Positions 1-16,182 of a stretch of DNA of 64,000 nt are shown one piece after another. Position 1 is the first letter of the stretch. Each line of letters opens with the position of its first letter. This DNA comes from Ascaris suum (lineage: Eukaryota > Nematoda > Chromadorea > Rhabditida > Ascarididae). Under the pieces are notes generated by a model. That model searched no databases. It saw nothing but the letters and a program-made list of their open reading frames with translations, and was not told where the DNA came from. The stretch is taken from positions 13,880,868-13,944,867 of the forward strand of contig CM024168.1 of the NCBI GenBank assembly GCA_013433145.1. The letters are read 5' to 3'. Made by a program: the position numbers and the translations under genes.

Positions 1-84
1 TTCGAACAAAGCTACCTTTATACTCTCAAGACAACTGCAGCTTGATTTCCATTCAAGGCAAGTTTCGAAAGATGAATAACGCAC

Positions 85-352
85 CAATGCGAGGTCCGGA
101 TCGTCCTCTGGGTCAATTCCAAATTCGAAGCCTCCACCGCCGGCAGCAACGACTGGCGCCGCAGCCCCATCCTCTCCTCGGCAAATAGGCGAGGAAAGTA
201 GCGCCTCGGTTAGTGTGCAACCACTTGACACAACCACCATATTCGACCCACCATTTCCTTCCCTAAATTAAATCGGCATATACTCTAAATCTATTCAAAA
301 ATGTTTTTCCAAGGGCCTCAAAAGCAGGATGTAACGATAGGTCTCACCATAT

Positions 353-440
<88 letters not shown>

Positions 441-3400
441 TTAAAAATTTGCATTTTTGTGTGACTTCGCGGCTGAACTAAGAATGCTATCTCTTATCTC
501 TCTCTTTCACCTTCCACATACGCTAAAATCACCCGTACAAGCCCTCCCACTCGTTGCCATTTGTACATACGTAGCTCCTACTTGCACAAATTAGCCTTCT
601 ACAAAAAAATCTTTTACACATACAGCAATGCCCACACAATTTTCTTCCCGTATGTTCTGCTTTCTACGTTATGCTCCATCACTCTATAATAACTGCAATC
701 GAACACTGCTCCCATTTCAGAACTTGAAAGCTGCCTTAACAAGAATTGGTTCCTTCTGAATAAAATACAACTAGAAGCAAAGTACATAAATGGCATATTC
801 TGTAAAATGCAATCAAGTTCAGCATTAAAAAATTCCTTTGCCATAATTTGCAAAACACAAGCCGGCTTGTGAAGTTGTTCCACTTCTTGAAGTCCTACAA
901 ATTTTGAGTGGCATGCTAATAAAGACTTACCTTCCATTTAACGTTTCGATAAATTGTCCCATAATTTCACTATTTTCTGAGTCCGCCTCGCCGAAGCAAA
1001 TGACATCCACCAGCACTTTCTCCTTTTTCAGCTTCTTTGCCAATTTCGTTAGCTTAAATGCAACTATTTATATGTTGGTTTATATGCGACATCACTCCAT
1101 GTGACTTATCAAGGGTTGCGCGCAAAGGGGCCGAGGGAAGACCGCCAAAGCTGCTACCTCCGAGCACTGAATTCTCCAAAACTTTACAGTAAAGTTTGCT
1201 TTTGGCTGTGGGAGGCCAATGTCTTTCAAAGCCAAAAGCAAGCCTGGGTAATGCTAGCGGTAAACACACAAATGCCTGTTTATGTCCATATACAGCCAGC
1301 ATCTTAAACCTAATGCTGAACCAAGTAAAGTTTAGCGTTCGCCCTCCAACTTCCTCCTCATTCCTCTTCCTTTTCCCTAAAACAACCCAAGGTACTTATG
1401 CAGGTACCAGTTGTGAATCCAGGCTACGTTGCAACTGCAAGTTACTTTTTCATAGATCACTACTCACAGCAGCTAAAATGCCTTTGAATAAGCAAGCGAG
1501 GATAAACTGGTAAAAACCAGTATTGGTTCGGCAGTCCACAATATAGATGTCACTATCGAAATGACTATGAGTCTTGATCGATGAAAACTGATAGAAGAAG
1601 TGCCAAATGCAATCATTCTCGACTTAACTTGGACATCAGTTTCAACCAGAATTTAAAACTTTGAGCCAAGTTTATTTTTCAATTTGCAACATGTGCAGCA
1701 ATAATGGGAAGCAACTTATATGGCTGAGTAAACGAACCTCGGCAGCATCGAGGTGTTCGATAGGGCTGCCGACGAATAAAACAATACGCATCTTGTGGTT
1801 GCGGTTCTGACGATGTTTCAACGCTAAATGTGCCACCTTTATGCCGTTCACAAAATTCGACTCGCCCTGCAAAAAAGTGCTGCGTCATCTTGATGAAAAA
1901 AACGACTCATTTCACGCACTTTGGCTTTATTTACAACGAAAAGAATATCGAAGTGCCCAACAACGAAGCTTTTTAACTTACAATAACTAGCCTAAAAGAG
2001 GCTACGTCGACTATTACAAGTTATCAACGTTTATTCTAGTTCATCCCAACTTTACTTAAATCTAACCAAGCAGAACCTAAATTACGCAATCACATTTGCT
2101 GCACATTCGTTCTTTACTATTAAGAGTGCAACCAATACTAAGGATATGCGATCTTGGAGCTTTAAGATGGACGATAAATCAGAAAATAAACACCAAACTG
2201 TTGTACTACTGCAAGGCTCCCTCCTTCCCCATGTCCACTTATGGACGCAAATGGAAGATTAGCAGTATGTGTCACTGAAATAGTCGCAAAGAATTTCGTT
2301 CAAGAACCACGGTAGGTAATGCAAATTGGTTGAATCACGAGTGGATTGTGCTTGAAAAATAAAGTCCGGTCCCCTCGCAACACTGCCAACAAGTCAAGAA
2401 TTATATGTAACCATTCTACATCACAGCAGCCTTATTGAATGCAGCTGTATTAATGCGATGATGATTACCAATAATTAAATAAAAGGAATGAAAAATTACC
2501 TTTGGTTCTATCTGGTGAAGTTTCATAAAAAGTTTGCCATTTTCTTGTGTCATCGTTGACAGAACTTCCACAGTACTAAAAAACAAAAATGCTTCGTGAA
2601 AGAAACGAAAATCACCCGAGCAAATTTGACTACAATCGAGAAACCATTAAAAACGTTTTTTCTTCACGAAGCATTGGGAACTATGGCAAAATCTTATAAT
2701 ACTGCCGCCATCATCAAGCATATGGCACAGCCTAAACCGATTAAAAGAAATGGGAGGGGGAGGGGAAGAACAGGGGTGGAGAGGGGAGGGAGCACGGCAA
2801 AGGCAGTGAAAGCAGTCAGATGGCACTGAGAAGAAAAGCTCCGCATGTCAAGTTATAAGTTCTATTCGCCACTAAACCTAGAAAAACACAATAATAATAT
2901 GCGAAAAAAAAGTTCTTAACGAAGAGCGGCGCAGAGGAAGCAAGCCACGTCCGCACTCTCGTGAAGAATTTTGTCGTCTAAAGATATTTTATAAACGTAC
3001 TAAATTTGCAAATTTCGAACATCCTCACATGCCGTTTTTTCGCATTGAATTCCAAAATCTCTATGCAAAATAAAATACGAGCGCGACCACTAAGCATGTC
3101 GCACCTTTGTCGCCGTAAAAGACGTTATTTATTCCTCTAGACATCTTCAAAAATATTTACTTTGGGTCACAAATGGCCGAGAAAAGGATGGGGTGGGAAA
3201 TGGGAGGCTGGAAGACAGCAATCTCCTGATGACTATGCGAATCTACCGTTTTTTAAAATTTAAAAAAAAAAAACTCCTAAGCCAAGTATTTTTTCTTTCA
3301 CAACGTATAAAAGGTTTGTTTTCGAGACAAAACTGCAATTGTGAGAAAAAAAGAAGCCGCAACGAAGGAGTTATGGTGATGATGCCTCTAAGTACAGACA

Positions 3401-4734
3401 AAAGGACTAAACGACTCCCAAAAAGAAGGCATGCGAAATAAAGAAATGAATGATATGCTCATGTTTTGTACTATTATAAAATAGATAGAAGGATATGAAT
3501 TCAATCCGATTAAGTCGTTGCAGGAAATGGATTTCAATTCGACCTCAATATGAATGCAACTGGCAAGTAATAACAAAATAAAAACTAACTCAGCCATTGA
3601 AAGAATACCGACAGCATTTTCAGGATTGGCACGGAGTTTGCATTGCATTATGAGGTTTGCTGCCTCTTGTTGACATTGCAGACGTGTTGGAGTGAAATCG
3701 CCATTTCGCATCCACTCAGAATTGTCAACACTATAAATTCAATTACTCCTTGTTCACTTTAGAATTACTAGGACTTGAAGAAAGAATTTAATTTTCAATA
3801 ATGCAGTTTTAAGCAGTTAAAAACTGGCCACTACCTAAGACAGGCGAATGCCAGTAACTAGGTAAGTTTGGAGAATCTCCTAACACTTCAATTTTTTATT
3901 GTTGTTTTGATAAATGAAAGGAAATTGAGACTTGATAGAACTAGGACGACTGAGGCAATAAGCTAGATAAGCTACGACGAAAAACTACGATTTGATACCC
4001 AGTTCGTTTCTGAAAGGCTCTTTTTTACACCACCTTTGTTTCGTTGGGCTCAGCATCGGGAAGTTGTCTACCTTTTCAGGTAATACCCAACGTCCTGTCA
4101 CCTAGCAATGCTTTATCACCTCTCCGAGCAGCACAACAAGTTCAGCCGTCGAACAAGAAAGAATTCATCTCGATCCCATAAAATGCATTTACTTGATCCC
4201 AAACTATCACTTTTCTGCGCCTATCACATCTTACAGTACCTCCACGACGCGAACAGCTACTGGGCACATGTGTTTCCAGAATTCTTGCAAAGGTTTTGAG
4301 CTTAGGATCACCCTAGGAATTTCTTTGAAAGCTGCCCTTTCCCCACTTCACGAACTTCTTTTTACGTGGCCTTAGGGTTCAGGGCATGCAAAAGATCTTC
4401 AAAACGATCCTGATGATGTTCGGAAACGCCTAAAGCTTGGGATCCCTCGAAAATTTCCACACAGCCTTGAAGCCCCGTTGCCCTAAAGCGAGATCCCCGC
4501 CCGACCAACACTTGTGAGTATCATAATATACATCAGTGCCACAAACCTGTTTTTGTTTTTCAAACTGCAGAGTCAAAAAGAATGAACCCCTCGAGACGAC
4601 GCAAAAGGTGCGCATAACACAAAACAGTAATAGCCCTTTCGTTCTACAGATATCGGCTCAAATACTGTGAAGCAAAAGCAATGAACACGAAAGTGAACCG
4701 ACGCTTACCATATCATTGTACTTTCCTGAACCAT
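85..4734 (-). CDS. rpn-10: 26S proteasome regulatory subunit RPN10/PSMD4 (partial, 5' six exons)
   Basis: This is the proteasome ubiquitin receptor that bridges lid and base of the 19S particle and captures polyubiquitinated substrates. Exons on the minus strand are 4734-4709, 3730-3590, 2575-2500, 1866-1738, 1052-931 and 262-85, giving 224 codons with matching phases. The protein starts [20 protein letters not shown], the hallmark start of the family, with D11 and S13 of the vWA fold. Other conserved segments are [53 protein letters not shown] and ETLNG. The last visible residues, [10 protein letters not shown], begin the first ubiquitin-interacting motif; the remainder lies beyond the left edge. 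Introns are 633 to 1014 nt. The 26-nt first exon was placed by family similarity plus phase. The start codon lies one base after an acceptor (ctgtcag). Identification is very secure; the small first exon is well supported but inferred. Confidence 0.95.
359..438. repeat. (AT)n microsatellite
   Basis: Uninterrupted dinucleotide array of about 40 AT units inside the fifth intron of rpn-10, just after a short CACACA run. Confidence 0.95.
2751..2800 (+). repeat. G-rich tract with quadruplex pattern
   Basis: Runs of three to five G separated by short A-rich spacers on the plus strand, inside an rpn-10 intron. At least four G-runs with loops of 1 to 7 bases fit the usual G-quadruplex pattern. Because rpn-10 is on the minus strand, the C-rich strand is the one present in the pre-mRNA. 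Confidence 0.6.
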
Positions 4735-4744
4735 CCTGACAGAA
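4735..4744 (-). other. Putative spliced-leader acceptor of rpn-10
   Basis: On the minus strand the sequence reads attctgtcag then G then the rpn-10 ATG. A 3' splice site one base before the start codon, with no coding exon upstream, is the usual signature of spliced-leader trans-splicing in nematodes. The call is inference from sequence; an untranslated cis exon upstream is the alternative. Confidence 0.5.
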
Positions 4745-9026
<4,282 letters not shown>

Positions 9027-9110
9027 ATACATGTAAATTTTGCAAATAACCCAAATTCACCGGATGCGGAAGTTTCGTATAACAATTCACCCTTCAGTAA
9101 ACAATATTCT

Positions 9111-9127
9111 GCAGGCGTTTATCGAGA
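9111..9127 (+). other. Putative spliced-leader acceptor of the LACT gene
   Basis: The sequence attctgcag ends at 9114, leaving a 13-base leader before the ATG at 9128. A second candidate (cccttcag) ends at 9097. Either would suit trans-splicing. The choice between them is inference. Confidence 0.4.
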
Positions 9128-12100
9128 ATGAGCCGAATGGGTGCGGCGAAGAACTGCATTCTCATTGCCATCGTTGCGGCGATCGTGTATATCGTCAACA
9201 GCACGTTATACACACATCTCCCATTGCATATTGATGGCGGGTATACCGAAATGCGCTTCAAACGGGTCGTCGAAGCATTCAGGTATATTGTGATAATGAT
9301 ATTGCATGTATCGCACAGTATTACTTTCTAATCGGGTAAAAAGTCTTTAGTTAATTTCTATTCCAATGTGAATTTTTTTTAATGCTTGGGAACTACTGGG
9401 AGAAAAGAAAAAAGAAGCTGTCTAGAATGGGCAGGCTAACTAATCAGTGAGCAGTGTCAGTCGGGAACTGCCATTGTGCGAGAAGCGATTTTCAGGTCGG
9501 GAATGAGATCGTGAACTAGAAAGCATTCCCCTTGGGAAAGACAAGGGAAAATCGACTGTAGAGATCCTTTAAAACCCACGATCCCTGCACGTTGTCGCGA
9601 ACATTTGTTCACGGGTAATTGAACATGGCCGACTGTAACAGCGTTTATTCTGGCATCGAGTTACAAATTTGGAACAGTGCCATATTCAAGGTCGTGTAAG
9701 AAAACTGAGAAGAATGGCGAAAGGAGTTATTAAACACTGTTGCAAAAAAGTAGCGTGGCATTGCAGCTTATCCAATTCTCGTATGCACCAAGATCGTTTT
9801 GCGGTGGTGCTCATGAACAGTTGTGCATAAAGGCAGCAGAAAGAAGGCGGCGCGGAGGTATTGCTGAGGAGAATAGGCATCTCTTCTTGTCCGCCATTCT
9901 GGTGGGTAATTGATGGAGACTCTATAACTGCATTGCGTTTTTCAGGAAGAATTTCGAAGATGGCTGGGAACGTGATGGCGCAGCACTGGCTGTCTATCAT
10001 AAAGGAAAAAAGGTGGTCGATGTTTGGGGTGGATACGCAGATAAACAGGCAGCTAGAAAATGGCAAAAGGCAGGTATTATTTGGACAGGTGAATGCCAAA
10101 AAATGAGTGCACATTCGAATGAAAGCTGTGAATAAAACGAGCACCGCTCCTTGAGGTAATGAGAGGCGATGTTAGGGCGTCATAAAAGAAAGAGGTGGAA
10201 TTGAACCTTTTACTATAATTCGATCCTGAATTCATGACACCTTTCAAAAACTGTAGTTTTATTTATTTTTCTTTTGGCATAAACAATGTTTTGTTCCTTT
10301 TAATGGAACTTGTAGTGTGTACTATGAGAATTTCATGTCAAAAGAAAGTGAGGGTTTCTTATTTACCAACTATTTGAACATTATAACCAAACACATACAG
10401 GTTTCTGTGCGTTGCCGCGATATGACAAATAACACCTGTTTAGGAGAAGGATGTGAGTGGATTAGGGGAAGCATAAGTGTTCAAGAAGTTCTTAGGCATC
10501 ATGATTCGAATTCGGAATGTCAGGGATAGTGAGATGTCAGGAAAAATCGGTGATTTTCATCTTGCCTTGATCTTTGTGTAACGCCTTTATACGACACGAT
10601 AATACCTTAGCTGAGGTGGCAAAATCCAACACGTTTTGAGTACCTTTTTGGCTCTTCTTCTTTAATTTATGCACCAAATATGCAAAGTATGTTCGAAAAT
10701 ATTAATTCATGCAGGTCAAGGTGCACGCTGTATCGATGAAGAGTACAGGTGTTATAAGTGGAAGGCTATAATTCGTTCGGGGTGAGTGGTTGCGTGTTGC
10801 CAAGACGATTTTTACGCTTGTAAAGATAGGAAAAAAGTTTGCTTAATGTTGTGATTTTTTTCCGGAAATTTATCGAATATTTGTTGGAGCATCTAGTGTG
10901 TTTTGTAAGCCTTCATTAAAAAATAAACGAGGCAGAATGGCGGAAACGTTTTTTTTAATTTAATGAACTTGAAAAAATTATATAACTCGGTAGGATTTCG
11001 TTCAATATGAAAATCGCAAATCGCGATTTGATGAAATAATTCATTGCGGTGCCATCAAATATTTCACTATAAATTACCGTTCAGGACACGCTAACAGTAA
11101 CATTCTCAACAACAAAAGCGGTCGCTGCTATTTGCATCGCGATGTTGGTCGATCGAGGTGCAATACAGTATGAAGATTTGGTCACAAAGCATTGGCCTGA
11201 ATTCGGTAAAAATGGCAAGGCGAATATAACAGTTCAGATGGCGTTGTCTCATACGGTAAGTTTACGTGCGACGTAGTTTATTGTGAATGAATGAGTCCAG
11301 ATTATCTGTGCCAGTAGTTCAGCAGTTTATTTCCGAGACCTAACATTTTTTCGTTGATTCGCCGACGCATTGTCTTTGTTTTTGAGGACCCTAGCAAGGA
11401 ATTTCTGTTAAAGTGACGCGTGTGTTCTTTTTTATTTCATTAATTAGAACTGGGTAGCGTACACTTAAGTCGATACTGCTTGTGTTACCTGTGAAGTTTC
11501 TGTGTCGATTTTCTTGGGAAACGCTCTCTCACTGCTGTAAAAAGTGGAAATTGTTGACGAGGGTGTTTGGCACTCTGTAAAATTCAGTTGATTAGGCCAC
11601 TCGATTTTTAGCCTTTAAACTTCTCTTGATCTTAGGGATAGCATTCTTTTGATCCTATGGGTACTGTTGATGTATAAGATATACTGTGAATATACTTAGA
11701 GTTGTGGATGCGGTATTCGTTCGTTAGAAGAGCGGTTGTTGTGGTGGTCATCCTACTCGTCTAAAGGAGTAGCACCAACTCTATGAGTTACTGTACTTAT
11801 GCGATTTGGTATCTAATCCTGTAATGACCGGATTGTTTTTTTGAGGAGGGTCTGTTTGCATTGCATTTTCTTATTCGAAGCAAGAATGCTAGCGTATCGT
11901 TTATTTCATGATTATGCCTACTCAAGTAGCATTCATTATAGATTTGGTTCATTGCAGGCTGGCTTGGCTTACGTCGATGAACCGATAACGGAGCAAATAG
12001 CTGCGGATCATAAAGCCATGAGGTATTTCCTTTGATATGAGCACTTAACAGAACGTAGGGCAATTCGGGTGGTAAAATCTCCTGAAGTTAATTAGCAGGA

Positions 12101-15100
12101 AAAGTTCGGAATTTTTGAAGATTTTTCTGCGAAATTATTTTTCGATCAAATTATCGAGTATAGAAGTTCGGCTGTTCAGGGAATAGAGATTCATTTTGAA
12201 AAACTGCCTTTGCAGGTCGTAAGGGATTATCTTAAAACATTTAACTAACGAAAGTGATTGGTGTAGTCACGTTTCAATATCGGCCTCCCATGTACGGTTC
12301 CTTTATAGCTCATAAGTAACTATGTACTCGTTAAGGAGGCTTCTTGAGAACGAGACGCCCAAATGGCCTCCAGGTGCGATGACCGGTTATCATGTTTACA
12401 CCTATGGATGGATTGTTGATCAGCTGATGCGCTCTGTGGACAAAAACAGACGTGGTGTGGGACAATTTTTTAGAGAGGAAATAGCACAAAAATTCGGTAC
12501 GTCCTTTTATAAATGAATAATATTTTTTCTTCAATAGAAAATGTGAAAGGTTTTTTTTGATCAATTCATCGTTTTTAAAAGGTGTGAATGAAAGTGGTTG
12601 ATTTCTTTGGATCGCAGATGTTTTGCTCTTCGATTGACATTTGCAATTTTGAATGTAGTGATGTTCTTTGAATAAGAAATTCGGACTCTAATTTCCTAGT
12701 TCTTTATTCGATCCCTTAATTAAGAAGAGCAGCTTCCAGCTATTTTATGCGTTTCTACACGTTTTCCTGAATTTTTGAAAGAAGAATTAACTTTCATAGC
12801 AATAAAATTCCCCTTCTCGGTAGTTCTTTCTTCCATTAGAGAACCCAAAAGAAATGTCTTGTTTTCGAATTTATCGGAAAATATTGTACGTTCAAAGTTT
12901 TTCGAACAAAAACAACTCTAAATGGTTTGCGCGTAGTAATCTTGGGTTGCACAGCCCATGATGTTTTTAAATGATAACGTCTTGTTTCATCTGAGTGTTC
13001 TTATTTCATCTGTTTATATTCCTGATTGAATTCGTAACATGTTTTGCATATTTATAGATGTCGATTACTTCATTGGTTTACCACCAGAGGAGCAGTATAG
13101 AGTAACGCGACTGAGTCTTCCTAGCCTAGCAGACAGCGTTGCTGAAGTATTGACGGACATGCGAGTTGTCAAATATTTCTTCACTTTCATTGCATTGTTT
13201 AGGGTATGAGTATTTATATTCTTCAATTGGGGAATCGTTTTCAAAAACTATTCAGCCCATATATTGACAGAGTGATTGCATAGAACGTTTGCACAGTACT
13301 CTATGAAAAATTGAGAATACTGGTTTAATAGGTGCAATTTGAGGAATACGAAGCACCAGAACGGTGATGGTTGCAAAGACGATCGAATGCAGCGATGCAA
13401 AAATGTGGTCGTTGTGTTTACTGCACGACTCGTTGTGTATATCTGCAAATCCTTGGCCAGTTATAGAGTGGACTTTTTTTGCTAGCCAATACGCGTGGTG
13501 GACTTAGCGTTATGGAATTCTATTACCTGTGCTTTAAAAAATTTTCTGCAGGGGACAGGGGCGAGAGAGGAAAGCGAAGGAATGGTTTCGTTCTCGTGAG
13601 GTACTCTACTCATAAATTTCTCTAAGAGGCTCTATGTTACTGACCCATAAAATATCCTATATTTGCCTACATGGAAAATTCCTATAATGTACATGTCATT
13701 TTTTCTGTGCCGTCATCCCGCTTGAACTGAAATTCAAAAGTGCACCCTCTTTTCTTTTTCTTTTCTACCGGGCTTCGTTACCACCACAATTTCCTACGAT
13801 GGCATTTGTATCGTCTAATAGATAATCTTGGTAAAGTTGGCTTTTCTTATCCTTAATAGCATATTAGGATTAAATGTGGATGAAACAAGATGATAGGGAG
13901 AATACGGCCTTGCTATCCTGTTATCAGTGAATTGACAACCGTTTATCAGTCGACTTTGCTTTGTTGATTGGCTGATCACTTTAAAGGATTCGGTATTAGC
14001 TAGAGCAGTTGGGAATCCATCTTGGCTACGCGCAGTGTTTCAACTAACCGTCAATAATCCCGACTATCATCGTCTCGAACAGGCAGCTGCGCTTGGTATT
14101 GGTAACGCACGAAGTCTTGGGAAGATATTCAGTTTGGTTTGTGCATTTCAGTTACTTAGGATTTTTCAAATGGATTGGGATTTGAAGTTGGTATCGCTAA
14201 AAATCAATCAAAATTCGTCATGGATACTCAAAAATAAGATATAAAGCTCGAATTTAAGAGGGAGTAGAGTGCAAAATGGTAGCGTAATGGATATGTTCCA
14301 TCGTACAGGTAATGAAGAAGTTATGAGGCGAATGCTGCATGCACTCTGCGTTTTTTTTTCACATCATAGTAATGACCTCGCAAACACTCACTTATGGAAG
14401 AAGGGGAGTGATTCTTTCACAGCTTTTTCTTCACCCTCTTATCCATCCGTCATCCCCGAAAACACAGAAAAGGTTTGTTTTACCCAGGGAATCTTGCATT
14501 TATTACCAAAATTTGTTTAGAGGTGAAGTTTTGCTCTCTTTCTCCAGGAATTAAAGTTTCTTGCCAGCACTCTTCTCCGTGGATATTCATTGCCATTATA
14601 CCTTCTTCTTCTTTCATTAGGAAGATTCGAACATTTTACCAATATCAACTATGAGGACGGATTTGAGACAATCGCTTACTAGGTTGGTTTCCACAAACGC
14701 ATAATCTCTTCGTCTGTTATTAGCGAGCTTTCTCAAAAATATGACACTTATGGGGGGTAATTATTATTTTTTTGATCGACTTATTTATTTCTCCATTTGT
14801 TCAATTCAAATTTTGTTTCCCGTGGAATAATTTGTCGACAGTTTTTTAAACAAATTCTTTATACACTGATTTAAATGCATTGGATGAGTTGCAGTTTTTA
14901 AATCGTGGATTATTATTTATAAATTGCTGAAAGTGATAGGAATTAGTGGCCATACATTTGCATAGCTTTCCCACCACTCTTTCACCCTCACCGCCCACGT
15001 TCCTTTCTGGTCTGTCAGTCCTCTTAGCAGTTCTTTCAAGGGTTTTGACCGCTGGTCATTAATACGGTCAGAGTTCCAAGATAGTGGTCAGAGTGTTAGA

Positions 15101-16182
15101 GGATTTTTATCCCTCGAAATATTAGACAAGTAGGTACTGAAAAAATACTTGCAAATATTTTCATCAATCGTTCTTGTCGGATACGCAATATTTCCACCGT
15201 CACATTGCCTCATTTTCGAGTTATTATTGTGTGAATCCTTTTCATTCGTCCCTCATCTTCTTTTCATCACAAGTGGAAGAGACGGGATCGTTCTCGTTGT
15301 AGATTTCATCAGGCCAGCTATTTGGCGAGGCAACATTTGAAAAGATAAAGAGAATTCACATCAACGAGACGGATATTGTGCTATACGACCAGTTAGCTAA
15401 AGGCAATGGATTGTTGTATTTCGATGTGAATCGAGCTGGGGTAATCTTGCTATCTTTGTTGTATAGCGAAGCATATATAGTTGCCACATGAGCCTTCACG
15501 AGTTGTTCTGTTGCTTTCTACTTTACAGTCAAGATACCTGCTTACGAGCAATGGTAGACACAGATTTTGATCAGCTTATTGTGCCAAATACCGAAATTTT
15601 ACATGGGAACGCTGAATTTTGAGTGTTTGTCAAGTTTTCTAAGTTGGTAAGTGTGTTGCCGAGAGAGTGCTGTTAAAAGTTTGGCTTATTGTATCCCGGC
15701 AATTACAGCACGATATGTTTAAGTAGTTCAAATCTCCATATCGTCCCACAAAGGGTTACTTCTGTCTAGAGTAGATTGCACAGTTCTTTGTTTGGCGTTT
15801 CTCCTCTACTTTAAAATAAGCTAATGTTTCCCTACTGTTTAATTCCTTTTTCACTGTCAAGAAGTTTTATGATTCCATTGTCTTCGAGATATGCCCTATT
15901 AAACCAGATGCACAAGTCTTGAAATTATTTTCGTTTATTTTGAGCACGTTAATGGTTACCGTAGTTGAGCCTGATTACTAAGTACAGTTCACATTTCAGG
16001 CAAGGTATGCACTCGGTCACACAGGTCACGGCTGTCAGCAAATAACCTATGACCCTTTCAATGATCTCACCATTGCATATGTTGCCAACGGGCTTAAAAC
16101 GGGCCTCTATACACTTTGTCGAACCTACGCACGTCTCCATTCGTCTGTTTATGATGCACTCGAAAATGTCGCCTATACTTAG
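9128..16182 (+). CDS. Beta-lactamase-fold serine hydrolase, LACT family, membrane anchored
   Basis: A serine beta-lactamase/penicillin-binding-protein fold protein (Pfam Beta-lactamase type), related to C. elegans lact genes and distantly to LACTB. Exons are 9128-9282, 9946-10069, 11085-11255, 11958-12022, 12336-12496, 13058-13203, 13987-14136, 15303-15440 and 16000-16182, giving 430 aa with every phase matching. Residues 8-25 form a hydrophobic signal anchor after MSRMGAAKN. The catalytic motif SxxK is S101-TT-K104 in [11 protein letters not shown]. The second-motif tyrosine is probably Y190 in [10 protein letters not shown]. The third motif is H377-T-G in [10 protein letters not shown]. The family block [19 protein letters not shown] begins exon 2. 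The chemical substrate is unknown; animal members are not antibiotic resistance genes. The second intron appears to use a GC donor at 10070; the nearby GT at 10074 breaks the frame. Family call is very sure; exact species orthology is not assigned. Confidence 0.92.

Noticed and set aside
9686..10144. Minus-strand open frame of 152 codons, the longest in the window
   Set aside because: It lies antisense to exon 2 of the LACT gene, which is supported by family similarity and splice phases. No family resemblance in the minus frame.
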